Under the pieces are notes generated by a model that was not told the DNA's origin, did no database searches, and worked only from the letters and a program-made list of their open reading frames with translations. From assembly GCF_024053505.1 (NCBI RefSeq), contig NZ_JAMXQS010000004.1, forward strand, positions 62,001-126,000: 64,000 nt of DNA, read 5' to 3'. The DNA comes from Mesorhizobium liriopis (GTDB lineage Bacteria > Pseudomonadota > Alphaproteobacteria > Rhizobiales > Rhizobiaceae). Shown one piece after another: positions 53,879 to 60,989 of the stretch (position 1 is its first letter; the number at the start of each line of letters is the position of its first letter). A program made the position numbers and the translations under genes.

Positions 53879-54810
53879 CACGACACGAGCGCCTTTCCTC
53901 CGCCGAGCCTTTTTCGCTCCAGCGCCGCAATCCGAAGGGCGGCACGGAGCCGCTGAGCTTCTGGGGCTTTCAGAACGAGACCGATCCGCTGACCGATGTG
54001 CTGCTCGGCTCGCCGGCCTATCTCAGGCACATGGCGACCAGCTCGCTGTCACGAAAGCACCTGCGCGAGAATCCTGCCAACATCCAGCTCGCTCAGGCGC
54101 AGCACAATGAGCTCGTTTCCGCCTACCAGCATTTCGGCGTCACGGTGCACACCGTGCAGCCCGAGCCGGAACTGCCGATGCAGGTCTATACGCGGGATTC
54201 ATCCGTGATGACGCCCTATGGCGCGATCATCACCGCCATGGCCAACTGGTGGCGGCGCGGCGAAAATTATGCCGCCATCCGCAACTACGAAAAGCTCGGC
54301 ATTCCGATCTACGACATGGTGACGGCCGGTACTTTCGAAGGCGGCGACTTCAACGTCATCGAGGAAGGCTGCGTCTTGATCGGCTGCGGCGGCGCACGCA
54401 CGCAGGAAGAGGGCGCGCTGCAGGTCCAGTCATGGTTCGAGAAGGAAGGCTGGGAAACGCGCCTCGCCTTTATCGACGAATATTATGTGCATATCGACCT
54501 GATGGTGGTGCCGATCGCGCCGAAGCTCACCGCCGTCTGTCTCGCCTGCACCGAGCCGGCGCTGGTGGATTGGCTGAAGGCCAAAGGCCACGAGATCATC
54601 GACGTGCCATTTCAGGATACGATGGCCTTGGGATGCAACTTCATGTCGCTCGGCCGCGATCGTGTGATCGCGCCGACGAGTTCGCAGACGCTGATCGAGA
54701 AACTGCGCGCGCTGGGGTTCGAAGTGGCGGCGGTGGAGACGGGTGAAATCTCGAAAACGGGCGGCGGCATCCACTGCATGGCGCAGGCCTTGCGGCGGGA
54801 AAGGGCTTGA
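53875..54810 (+). CDS. Guanidino-group hydrolase/amidinotransferase-family enzyme (DDAH/ADI-like)
   Basis: Cytoplasmic enzyme of the pentein fold, 311 aa, that would attack a guanidino carbon, for example releasing citrulline-type products from arginine or methylarginine derivatives. Catalytic residues in order are D108 (YTRDSSVM), E155 and D158 (TFEGGDFNV), H206 (YYVHIDLM) and the nucleophile C301 in TGGGIHCMAQAL. ATGA overlap couples it to the M20-like gene. Reaction type (deiminase, dimethylaminohydrolase or transferase) cannot be told; N-terminal EPLSFWGFQNETDPL is unusual. Confidence 0.85.
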   Translation: MTRHERLSSAEPFSLQRRNPKGGTEPLSFWGFQNETDPLTDVLLGSPAYLRHMATSSLSRKHLRENPANIQLAQAQHNELVSAYQHFGVTVHTVQPEPELPMQVYTRDSSVMTPYGAIITAMANWWRRGENYAAIRNYEKLGIPIYDMVTAGTFEGGDFNVIEEGCVLIGCGGARTQEEGALQVQSWFEKEGWETRLAFIDEYYVHIDLMVVPIAPKLTAVCLACTEPALVDWLKAKGHEIIDVPFQDTMALGCNFMSLGRDRVIAPTSSQTLIEKLRALGFEVAAVETGEISKTGGGIHCMAQALRRERA

Positions 54811-54814
54811 GCGC

Positions 54815-55993
54815 CTAGAGCGAGAAACCCTCAAGCCTTTCCCGAAGCGCCCTGATCCCTTCGATGCCCGCATTCGCGAACGCGAACCGGAGGTAGTCCT
54901 TCTGGTCCGCGCCGAAGAACTCGCCGGGAATCACCAGTACCCCACGGTCGCGCGCGAGCGCTTCGGCGACGTCCACGGAAGACCTGCCCGCCACCGGATG
55001 CCGCACGAAGGCGAAGTAAGCGCCGAGCGAGGCGAGCTGCCAGCCTTCGAGGTCGCTGAAGCTTTGCGCCATCGCTTCCGCCCGAAGTGCGATTTCGACG
55101 CGATTCGCTTCGCGCCAGTCGACAAGCGCGGGGATGGCCTTGGCAAGCGCGGCCTGCGGCGGACGCGGCGAGCAGATCTGGAGATTGTCCACGATGCCGG
55201 CCAGCGCGCGGACAACATGCTCGCCGGCCGTCACGGCGCCCATGCGATGACCGGGAATGCAGAAGCTCTTGGAGAAGCTGTAGAGGCTGATCAGCGTCTT
55301 TTCCCAGTCCTGGCGCTCGAAGAGCCGGTGGGGCACACTCGCTTCCGGCGCGAGAAAATCGCGGTAGGTCTCGTCGAGGATCAGCCAAGCGCCATGCTCG
55401 CGACAGGCATCGAAGGCGCTCGCGATAAGCTCGGGCGGGTAAACCGCACCGGTCGGGTTGTTGGGCGTAATCAGGGAAACGACCTTTACGCCCGCTTCGA
55501 GCGCGGCTTCGATCGCGCGGAGCTCGGGTACGAAACCGTTTTCGGCCGTGGTCTCGATCAGCACCGGTTTGACGCCGAGCATGCCGAGCGAGCTTTCGTG
55601 ATTGAAATAGAAGGGCACGGTGAGCGCCACGCCTTCACCGGCCTGCGCGAGCGCCATGACCACCGCCACGAAGGCCTGGTTACAGCCGGCCGTGATGTGG
55701 ACGTTTTTCGCGTCGATCCCGGCGCCATAGAGCGCCGACTGATGCACGGCATAGACGGCCCGCAACTCGTCATCGCCTTCGATCGCGCCATAGCCCGCAT
55801 AGGCTGCCGTCGCTGCCGCTTCACCGAGCCATTCGAGCATCTGCGCGTGGGGCGGGTAGCCGGGAACTGCCTGACTCAGATCAATCAACGGTCCGCGCCG
55901 TCCGTCATAGTTGCGTCGCCAAGCGCCGACCGTGGGCACGGGCGGGGCAGGGATCGCGAGCGCAAGCGGATTGAGTTCGGCAAGCTTGGTCAT
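54815..55993 (-). CDS. PLP-dependent class I/II aminotransferase
   Basis: Fold-type I aminotransferase of 392 aa. The PLP pocket is visible as TAGCNQAF near 101, NNPTG at 188-192, DETYRDFLAPE near 207 and the Schiff-base lysine K242 in YSFSKSFCIPGHRMG. The start is set at ATG 55993, where AGGA stands about 8 bases upstream; the frame is open to an ATG at 56074, which falls on a CRP-like palindrome. It is convergent with the guanidino enzyme (4 bases between stops). Substrate is unknown; a keto-acid/amino-acid exchange on the product of that enzyme is possible. Confidence 0.87.
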   Translation of the reverse strand: MTKLAELNPLALAIPAPPVPTVGAWRRNYDGRRGPLIDLSQAVPGYPPHAQMLEWLGEAAATAAYAGYGAIEGDDELRAVYAVHQSALYGAGIDAKNVHITAGCNQAFVAVVMALAQAGEGVALTVPFYFNHESSLGMLGVKPVLIETTAENGFVPELRAIEAALEAGVKVVSLITPNNPTGAVYPPELIASAFDACREHGAWLILDETYRDFLAPEASVPHRLFERQDWEKTLISLYSFSKSFCIPGHRMGAVTAGEHVVRALAGIVDNLQICSPRPPQAALAKAIPALVDWREANRVEIALRAEAMAQSFSDLEGWQLASLGAYFAFVRHPVAGRSSVDVAEALARDRGVLVIPGEFFGADQKDYLRFAFANAGIEGIRALRERLEGFSL

Positions 55994-56065
55994 GAGGCCG
56001 TCCTGATGTCTGGCCTTCCATGGCACCGGGACGGGTTGGAGGTCCATAGGGGTCGGGCGTGAGTT

Positions 56066-56083
56066 CTGTGACATGCATCACAG
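56066..56083. promoter_or_regulatory. CRP/FNR-type palindrome upstream of the aminotransferase
   Basis: CTGTGA and TCACAG flank six bases, giving the exact TGTGA-N6-TCACA form of a Crp-type site. It is 73 bases before the chosen aminotransferase start, a suitable operator position. The binding regulator in this organism is unknown. Confidence 0.5.
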
Positions 56084-56121
56084 ACCGCGCGGCAACTTCG
56101 CGTGATGTGATGGTCCCGTGG

Positions 56122-56187
56122 CGGCAGGTCTTCCAGTCCTGCCGTCACAACCCTGCAGGCCTGTCCCGGATGAAAATCCGGGACAGG
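56122..56187. other. Two strong consecutive hairpins in a gene-free gap
   Basis: The 396 bases between the aminotransferase start and tRNA-Val hold no convincing gene. Within them CGGCAGG/CCTGCCG (56122-56144, 9-base loop) and a perfect 12-base stem with a GAAA tetraloop (56160-56187, CCTGTCCCGGAT/ATCCGGGACAGG) stand close together. The second is followed by only three T residues. They could be a palindromic repeat unit or part of an untranslated RNA. Confidence 0.6.
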
Positions 56188-56246
56188 TTTACCGTTTGCA
56201 GACGCGCTGTTCGGCGACGCAAGATGGTAGGAATGAGAGGCGGGCG

Positions 56247-56263
56247 CTACGTTGACATCGTAG
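56247..56263 (+). repeat. Copy of the tRNA-Val anticodon stem-loop
   Basis: The 17-base anticodon arm of tRNA-Val(GAC), CTACGTTGACATCGTAG, recurs exactly here on the plus strand. The gene copy lies on the minus strand (56423-56439). Flanks differ, so it is a fragment, not a second gene. Confidence 0.7.
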
Positions 56264-56389
56264 TGCTCCGAAGTTCGCGATCCGCCTCAGCAGACGCGCG
56301 CGTCACTGTCCGCCAAGCGCGCTGAACGCATGCAAGTCGTTTGCCCCAAGGGCGAATGATGAACAGCAATTTCAGGATGGGAGACCGGA

Positions 56390-56464
<75 letters not shown>

Positions 56465-56564
56465 ATCCGGTATGGCGGCGCATACATCATAGATGCATGG
56501 GGGCGTCAAGGGCGTGCGCGCTGATGTTTGCGACGCCGTGATGACGCTTGGGAACTTGGAGCCC

Positions 56565-56927
56565 TCAGGCCGCCTGCAGCATCTTTTCGACCTCGTTGAC
56601 GAGATCGCGTAGGTGGAAGGGCTTGGACAGGATCTTGGCGTCGCGCGGGGCCTTGGAATCGGGGTTGAGCGCCACGGCGGCGAATCCCGTAATGAACATG
56701 ACCTTGAGATCGGGATCGATCTCGGTGGCGCGGCGGGCCAGTTCGATGCCGTCCATCTCGGGCATCACGATATCGGTGAGCAGCAGCGAGAAGGGCTCTT
56801 CGCGCAGGCGCTCATAGGCGCTCGCGCCATTGTCGAAATCGCTCACCTCGTAGCCGGCGCGTTCAAGCGCCTTCACGAGAAAGCGGCGCATATCGTTGTC
56901 GTCTTCTGCGAGGAGGATGCGGGCCAT
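56565..56927 (-). CDS. cpdR: Cell-cycle receiver protein CpdR
   Basis: Single-domain response regulator, 120 aa, that controls ClpXP-dependent proteolysis of cell-cycle proteins such as CtrA in alphaproteobacteria. Acidic residues EDD at 8-10, phospho-acceptor D52 in LTDIVMPEMDG, and K near 103 in LSKPFHL are present. MARILLAEDDNDMRRFL and YERLREEPFSLLLTDI match the CpdR family closely, and the C-terminus ends in the short hydrophobic LQAA. No output domain is present. Confidence 0.93.
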   Translation of the reverse strand: MARILLAEDDNDMRRFLVKALERAGYEVSDFDNGASAYERLREEPFSLLLTDIVMPEMDGIELARRATEIDPDLKVMFITGFAAVALNPDSKAPRDAKILSKPFHLRDLVNEVEKMLQAA

Positions 56928-57085
56928 CGTGGTCCTGTGCGGGAATGCGAGAATGGAATCGAGAGGGCGCGAAGCTGCCCTGAAACGGGCATACCTGTGG
57001 AGCCTTATAAAAAAGAAAGATGGTAAATATCAAGTGAATCCGGTGGGTTCCTCGCGCGCGCGGCGCTGGACAGCGCCCGGCTGAG

Positions 57086-58030
57086 GTGGCACGGTTTGCT
57101 CATGCTTCAAATCGCCTCTCAGCGTCGCAGCCTTTGACCCATCCGCACAAGCCCGAGGACGATTTCGCGGAGGTGCTTCCATTCGAGATGAGTGCCCCTG
57201 CGCAGCACGTGCCTTTCGTGCTGAACTCGCCCCATAGCGGGCGCTTCTATCCGCCTCGGTTTCTCGCGATGTCCCGGCTCGATGCCGCGCAGATCCGCCG
57301 CTCCGAGGACTGCTATGTGGACGAACTCTTCGCCGGCGTGGCTTCGCTCGGCGTGCCGCTTCTCAAGGCGAATTTTCCGCGCGCCTATCTGGACGTGAAT
57401 CGTGAGCCGTTCGAGCTCGACCCGCGCATGTTTTCGGGGACCCTGCCGGCTTTCGCCAACAGCCGATCGCCCCGTGTGGCGGGCGGCTTGGGCACGGTGC
57501 CGAAGCTGGTGGGCGAGGGGCTCGATATCTATCGTGCGCGCCTGCCCGTCGGCGAAGCGCTCGACCGGATCGAGCATTTCTACAAGCCCTATCATGAGGC
57601 GCTGAAAGACCTCCTGATGCGCACGCATCGCGCCTTCGGGCACGCAGTGCTGGTGGACTGCCATTCGATGCCGGCCAATGTCAGGTCGGGCGAGAACCGG
57701 AGGCCCGACTTCATCATCGGCGACCGGTTCGGCACGTCCGCCTCACCGATGCTGACCGACACCGCGATGCGGCTGCTCGCCTCGATGGGCTACCATGTGG
57801 TGCATAACAAGCCCTATGCAGGCGGCTTCATCACCGAGCATTACGGGCGGCCCGCGCACAATCTTCACGCCATCCAGATCGAGGTCAATCGCGGCCTCTA
57901 CATGAACGAGCGCACACTCAAGAAGAACAGCGGCTTCGACGCACTGGCCGACGATCTCAGCCACTTCATGCGCGAACTGGTTTCCATTCCCGACGACTAC
58001 CTGTTCGGCCTGCCGCTCGCCGCCGAATAG
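57086..58030 (+). CDS. N-formylglutamate amidohydrolase-like protein
   Basis: Cytoplasmic metal-dependent amidohydrolase (FGase superfamily, HutG-like), about 314 aa. Expected features are VLNSPHSGRFYPPRF near residue 45, RRSEDCYVDELF near 71, ANFPRAYLDVNREPFELDPRMF near 94, and DCHSMPANV near 189 with metal/catalytic His. The ITEHYG and IEVNRGLYM segments follow. The start is uncertain: GTG 57086 begins the open frame without a clear ribosome site, and the conserved part begins about 30 codons later. The natural substrate may differ from N-formylglutamate. Confidence 0.87.
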   Translation: MARFAHASNRLSASQPLTHPHKPEDDFAEVLPFEMSAPAQHVPFVLNSPHSGRFYPPRFLAMSRLDAAQIRRSEDCYVDELFAGVASLGVPLLKANFPRAYLDVNREPFELDPRMFSGTLPAFANSRSPRVAGGLGTVPKLVGEGLDIYRARLPVGEALDRIEHFYKPYHEALKDLLMRTHRAFGHAVLVDCHSMPANVRSGENRRPDFIIGDRFGTSASPMLTDTAMRLLASMGYHVVHNKPYAGGFITEHYGRPAHNLHAIQIEVNRGLYMNERTLKKNSGFDALADDLSHFMRELVSIPDDYLFGLPLAAE

Positions 58031-58048
58031 CCGTCCCTTCTTCCCAGC

Positions 58049-58134
58049 AAAAAAAAGACCGCATCGTTCGCACGACGCGGTCCAAGTCTAGGGAGGAAAC
58101 GCCCAAGGAGGGCATGAACGACCGAAGCCGTTCG
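58049..58134 (-). ncRNA. mmgR: Small RNA resembling the alpha-r8 / MmgR (suhB) family
   Basis: On the minus strand a promoter, a short transcript with the unpaired anti-ribosome-site motif TTTCCTCCC, and a strong terminator occur in about 120 bases. The terminator stem GACCGC/GCGGTC extends to about 10 pairs with a TCGC-type loop and is followed by eight T residues (58056-58049). Location beside an hisN/suhB-type gene and the CCTCCC motif agree with the rhizobial sRNA regulating storage-polymer accumulation. Family assignment rests on memory of these features. Confidence 0.7.
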
Positions 58135-58140
58135 AGAGCC

Positions 58141-58168
58141 ACTTTATTGTGCGGTGCACAAGTGTCAA
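58141..58168 (-). promoter_or_regulatory. Promoter of the alpha-r8-like small RNA
   Basis: TTGACA at 58168-58163 (preceded by C, as in alphaproteobacterial CTTGAC boxes) and TAAAGT at 58146-58141 are spaced by 16 bases. The start would fall near 58134. Confidence 0.55.
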
Positions 58169-58252
58169 GCACTTCCGCCCCCTTGTTCAGGAATTGTTGA
58201 TAAGTTGGGCGCTGCCCGCTAATGCGGCATCCGCAATCCCGGAGTTTCGAGA

Positions 58253-59026
58253 ATGGCCGTCACGCCCGAACTGATGCGCAAACTGGCGGAAGTGGCCGCA
58301 GCCGAAACTCTGCCACGCTTTCGGCAGTTCGGCAGCGTTTCCAACAAGTTGGCGGCGGGCTTCGATCCGGTGACTGAAGCGGATCGCGAGGCCGAGCGGG
58401 CCATCCGTGCCGTCTTGCGCGAGACTTTCCCGGAGCATGGCATTCTCGGCGAGGAATGGGGAGGCGAGCGGCTCGACAGCCGCCATGTGTGGGTGATCGA
58501 CCCGATCGACGGCACCCGTTCGTTCATCTCAGGCATTCCGCTTTGGGGCACGCTGGTCGGGCTGCTCGAGAATGGCGATGCGGTGGCCGGGCTCATGGCG
58601 CAGCCCTTCACGGGTGAGCTGTTCTTCACGGATGGCATGACGGCGCTCTACGAAGGGCCGGGTGGGCCACGCGAACTAGTGACGCGAAAGACGACACAAT
58701 TGGCCGATGCCACCCTCTGCACCACCACGCCGTCGCTGTTCACAGCCGAAGAGCGCCCGCTCTATAACGAGCTCGAAAAGGCGGTGCGGCTGCCGCGCTA
58801 CGGCACGGACTGCTATGCCTATGCGATGCTTGCCGCCGGTCAGGTCGATCTGGTCGTCGAAAGCGGCTTGCAGCCTTACGACATCGTGGCCCTAATCCCG
58901 ATCATCGAAAAGGCCGGTGGCGTCATCACGGACTGGCAGGGTGGACCGGCGGAGAAAGGCGGGCGGGTGCTGGCCGCCGCGACGCCCGAACTCCATGCCG
59001 AAGCGATGCGCGTCCTCAGTCTCTAA
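58253..59026 (+). CDS. hisN: Inositol-monophosphatase-family histidinol-phosphatase
   Basis: Magnesium-dependent phosphatase, 257 aa, probably the HisN-type enzyme dephosphorylating histidinol phosphate. The metal-binding motifs are EEWG at residues 67-70, the DPIDGTRSF box at 83-91, and a third aspartate in YDIVALIP near 209-216. The split GFDPVTEADREAE near 36-48 is also canonical. It could equally be a general SuhB-like phosphatase, but the WVIDPIDGTRSFISGIP sequence favours HisN. The stop overlaps the end of the lipase-like gene by 4 bases. Confidence 0.88.
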   Translation: MAVTPELMRKLAEVAAAETLPRFRQFGSVSNKLAAGFDPVTEADREAERAIRAVLRETFPEHGILGEEWGGERLDSRHVWVIDPIDGTRSFISGIPLWGTLVGLLENGDAVAGLMAQPFTGELFFTDGMTALYEGPGGPRELVTRKTTQLADATLCTTTPSLFTAEERPLYNELEKAVRLPRYGTDCYAYAMLAAGQVDLVVESGLQPYDIVALIPIIEKAGGVITDWQGGPAEKGGRVLAAATPELHAEAMRVLSL

Positions 59027-60006
59027 AAGCCGCTGTCGCTGCCGGGTACGAAGGCGTCGAAGGCAGCCCACATCTGTTCGCGGTAGCGATCCGCTTCCTG
59101 CGGGATTTCATGCCGCGCCCCGTCGATCGTGACGAGCGCGCCGGCACGCAGGCGCGGCGCGTAGCGCTCGGTGGCGGCGGTCGAGACGATGCGGTCTGCC
59201 CCGGCAGCGACGAACATGGTCGGGATGCGCACGGATGACATGAAGGCCGGCTCGTTGGCCGCGTCGATCGCACGGCAGGCGGCGCGCACCCAGGATGCCG
59301 TGGGACCGCCGAGCGCCAGTTGTGGGAATGTCTGCAGCAATTCCGCATTGCGCTCGAAGCGGGCGGGGTCGCTCGTCAGCGGATTCTGTTCGAAGCGCGG
59401 CATCCCCGGTTTGCGCGGACCGCCACCCAGATAGATGCGGCCGAGTCCGATGCCGGCCACTGCATGCGACAGCCGGTGAATGCCGCGATGGGCAAACGAG
59501 AAACCGGAGATTTCCAGAAGCGGCGAGAGGAGCACCATGCGCCGGATCTGGTTGGTGTAGCGCGGGGCCGCCAGAAGCGCGACCAGCGCGCCGGTCGAGT
59601 GCGCCAGAACGTAATAGGGTGCTGGCGTATCGGGAAGGGCTATGGTCTCGAAGACGAGATCGAAGTCCTCGATGTAGTCCGAGAAACTGCCGACATGCCC
59701 GCGCTGCGGGTTCTTGAGGAGCCGGTCCGAACCACCCTGGCCGCGCCAGTCCAGCGCGATCGCCACGAAGCCGCGACGGTTGAGGTCGCGCGCGGTCTCG
59801 AAATACTTCTCGATGGCCTCGTTGCGACCCGTGAGGACGAGCACCGTGCCCTTCGCGGGCTTTGCCGCATGGGGGAAAACGGCGGTGCGCACGCGGCGCT
59901 TAGCATGATCGAGAAGAAAACCGACGCGCGTGCCTTCAGGGATAGGGTTGGCTGGAGTGGCGTAGAGCGCGGCGTCCGGCAAGGGATCGGCTGGCAGGGC
60001 GGGCAC
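59023..60006 (-). CDS. Alpha/beta hydrolase, lysophospholipase-like
   Basis: Serine hydrolase of the PldB/monoacylglycerol-lipase group, 327 aa, no clear signal peptide. The nucleophile elbow reads AHSTG, with Ala at the first position instead of Gly. The acid is expected in AAGADRIVS and the catalytic histidine in DGARHEIPQE. Early features are LTGRNEAIEKYFE and LDWRGQGGSDR, the oxyanion and lid-forming parts. GTG 60006 is chosen as start, about 6 bases after AAGGAA; the frame remains open upstream to 60156 without conservation. Confidence 0.87.
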   Translation of the reverse strand: MPALPADPLPDAALYATPANPIPEGTRVGFLLDHAKRRVRTAVFPHAAKPAKGTVLVLTGRNEAIEKYFETARDLNRRGFVAIALDWRGQGGSDRLLKNPQRGHVGSFSDYIEDFDLVFETIALPDTPAPYYVLAHSTGALVALLAAPRYTNQIRRMVLLSPLLEISGFSFAHRGIHRLSHAVAGIGLGRIYLGGGPRKPGMPRFEQNPLTSDPARFERNAELLQTFPQLALGGPTASWVRAACRAIDAANEPAFMSSVRIPTMFVAAGADRIVSTAATERYAPRLRAGALVTIDGARHEIPQEADRYREQMWAAFDAFVPGSDSGF

Positions 60007-60080
60007 GGGATTCCTTCGGGGCGCGAACAGATACAGGTCAGATAAGCCGGCCGGACACAAACCGCAAAGAGGCGGGCTTG

Positions 60081-60127
60081 AATAAAAAGTGGGGCCGGCA
60101 ACGCTCCGGAAAAAGCGCGCCGACCCC
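60081..60127 (-). terminator. Minus-strand terminator without an upstream gene
   Basis: GGGGTCGGC (60127-60119) pairs with GCCGGCCCC (60099-60091, one G-T pair) around a 19-base loop, followed by ACTTTTTATT. It precedes the hydrolase GTG by 75 bases. It either attenuates that gene or ends a separate RNA. Confidence 0.55.
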
Positions 60128-60175
60128 CGCAAAGCCGGGCGGAAGGGACATGGCACCCGGTCTGCTCCTAAGACA

Positions 60176-60196
60176 GCTTCCCGGTGGACGGGAAGC
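60176..60196. other. Strong hairpin flanked by short direct repeats
   Basis: GCTTCCCG and CGGGAAGC, a perfect 8-base stem with a 5-base loop, are flanked by CTCCTAAGA (60166-60174) and CTCCCTAAGA. It lies in the 450-base gene-free stretch between the hydrolase and hsp20, upstream of the minus-strand terminator. Together they may form an untranslated leader or small RNA. Confidence 0.5.
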
Positions 60197-60316
60197 CTCC
60201 CTAAGATCGACGCGGTTTTAGCCTGCGTGAACTGAACGGGTTCCGAAGGCTCGGTTCATCTGCCGTTCACGGTTCGGGCGGATTTGCGGCGTCGGATTCC
60301 TGGTTTGAAAAAGCCT

Positions 60317-60346
60317 CTTGAAGGCGGTTTTTCTCCATCCCACATA
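60317..60346 (+). promoter_or_regulatory. Heat-shock (RpoH-type) promoter of hsp20
   Basis: CTTGAA at 60317-60322 is followed after 16 bases by CCCACATA at 60339-60346, in agreement with alphaproteobacterial sigma-32 promoters. Transcription would begin near 60353, leaving a leader of about 105 bases. Confidence 0.5.
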
Positions 60347-60354
60347 GGCTTTGC

Positions 60355-60457
60355 GGTCGCCCATAGCGGGGCCGCTGACCTTCCCCGAAGACGCCGCCAG
60401 CGGGTCTTCCCAGAAGCGTCAAACGCTTAACCTGTTGCTCTGTTGGAGAACAAAACC
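60355..60457 (+). promoter_or_regulatory. ROSE-like RNA thermometer in the hsp20 leader
   Basis: The end of the leader has TTGCTC at 60435-60440, a short loop, and the ribosome site TGGAGA at 60444-60449, which together resemble the conserved final hairpin of ROSE elements. Upstream GC-rich sequence can form further stems. Heating would open the ribosome site. Leader length fits rhizobial hsp20 genes. Confidence 0.6.
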
Positions 60458-60922
60458 ATGCGTCACGTTGATTTTTCGCCCCTCTACCGTTCCACCGTCG
60501 GCTTCGACCGGCTCTTCACCATGCTCGACAGCCTCGGCCAGCCCGATGCCGGCCAGAGCTACCCGCCCTACAATATCGAGCGCACCGCGCAGGACACCTA
60601 TCGCATCTCGATGGCTGTCGCCGGCTTCTCCGAGAATGACATCTCGCTGGAAGCCCATCGCAACGTGCTGACGGTCAAGGGCGAGCGCAAGGAAGAGAAG
60701 GGCGAGGAAGGGACCGAGACCCTTTATCGCGGCATCGCCGCGCGGGCCTTCGAGCGCCGCTTCCAGCTTGCCGACCATGTGGAGGTAACGGGTGCGAGCC
60801 TCAAGAACGGCCTGCTCTTCGTCGATCTCAAGCGCAACATCCCGGAAGAGATGAAGCCCCGCAAGATCGCGATCTCGGCGGTCGGCAATGAGGCCAAGCA
60901 GATCGAAGCGCAGGCCGCATAA
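60458..60922 (+). CDS. hsp20: Small heat-shock protein Hsp20 (IbpA-like)
   Basis: Cytoplasmic chaperone of 154 aa that holds unfolding proteins. The alpha-crystallin domain spans about residues 33-130, with YRISMAVAGFSENDISLEAH early and the conserved FERRFQLADHVEVTGASLKNGLL near 101-123. The C-terminal KPRKIAI tripeptide-type anchor (I-A-I) supports oligomer assembly. ATG 60458 follows TGGAGA by 8-9 bases. A sigma-32-type promoter and ROSE-like leader precede it. Confidence 0.93.
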   Translation: MRHVDFSPLYRSTVGFDRLFTMLDSLGQPDAGQSYPPYNIERTAQDTYRISMAVAGFSENDISLEAHRNVLTVKGERKEEKGEEGTETLYRGIAARAFERRFQLADHVEVTGASLKNGLLFVDLKRNIPEEMKPRKIAISAVGNEAKQIEAQAA

Positions 60923-60989
60923 CGCGCCTCGGCTTCGTGAATGAATGGAGAAGCGGCGTCCGAAAGGGCGCCGCTTTTTCTTTGCGGGT

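Noticed and set aside
57966..58172. Small minus-strand frame of 68 codons
   Set aside because: It overlaps the better supported small-RNA transcript, its promoter and the end of the amidohydrolase gene; no ribosome site or family match.
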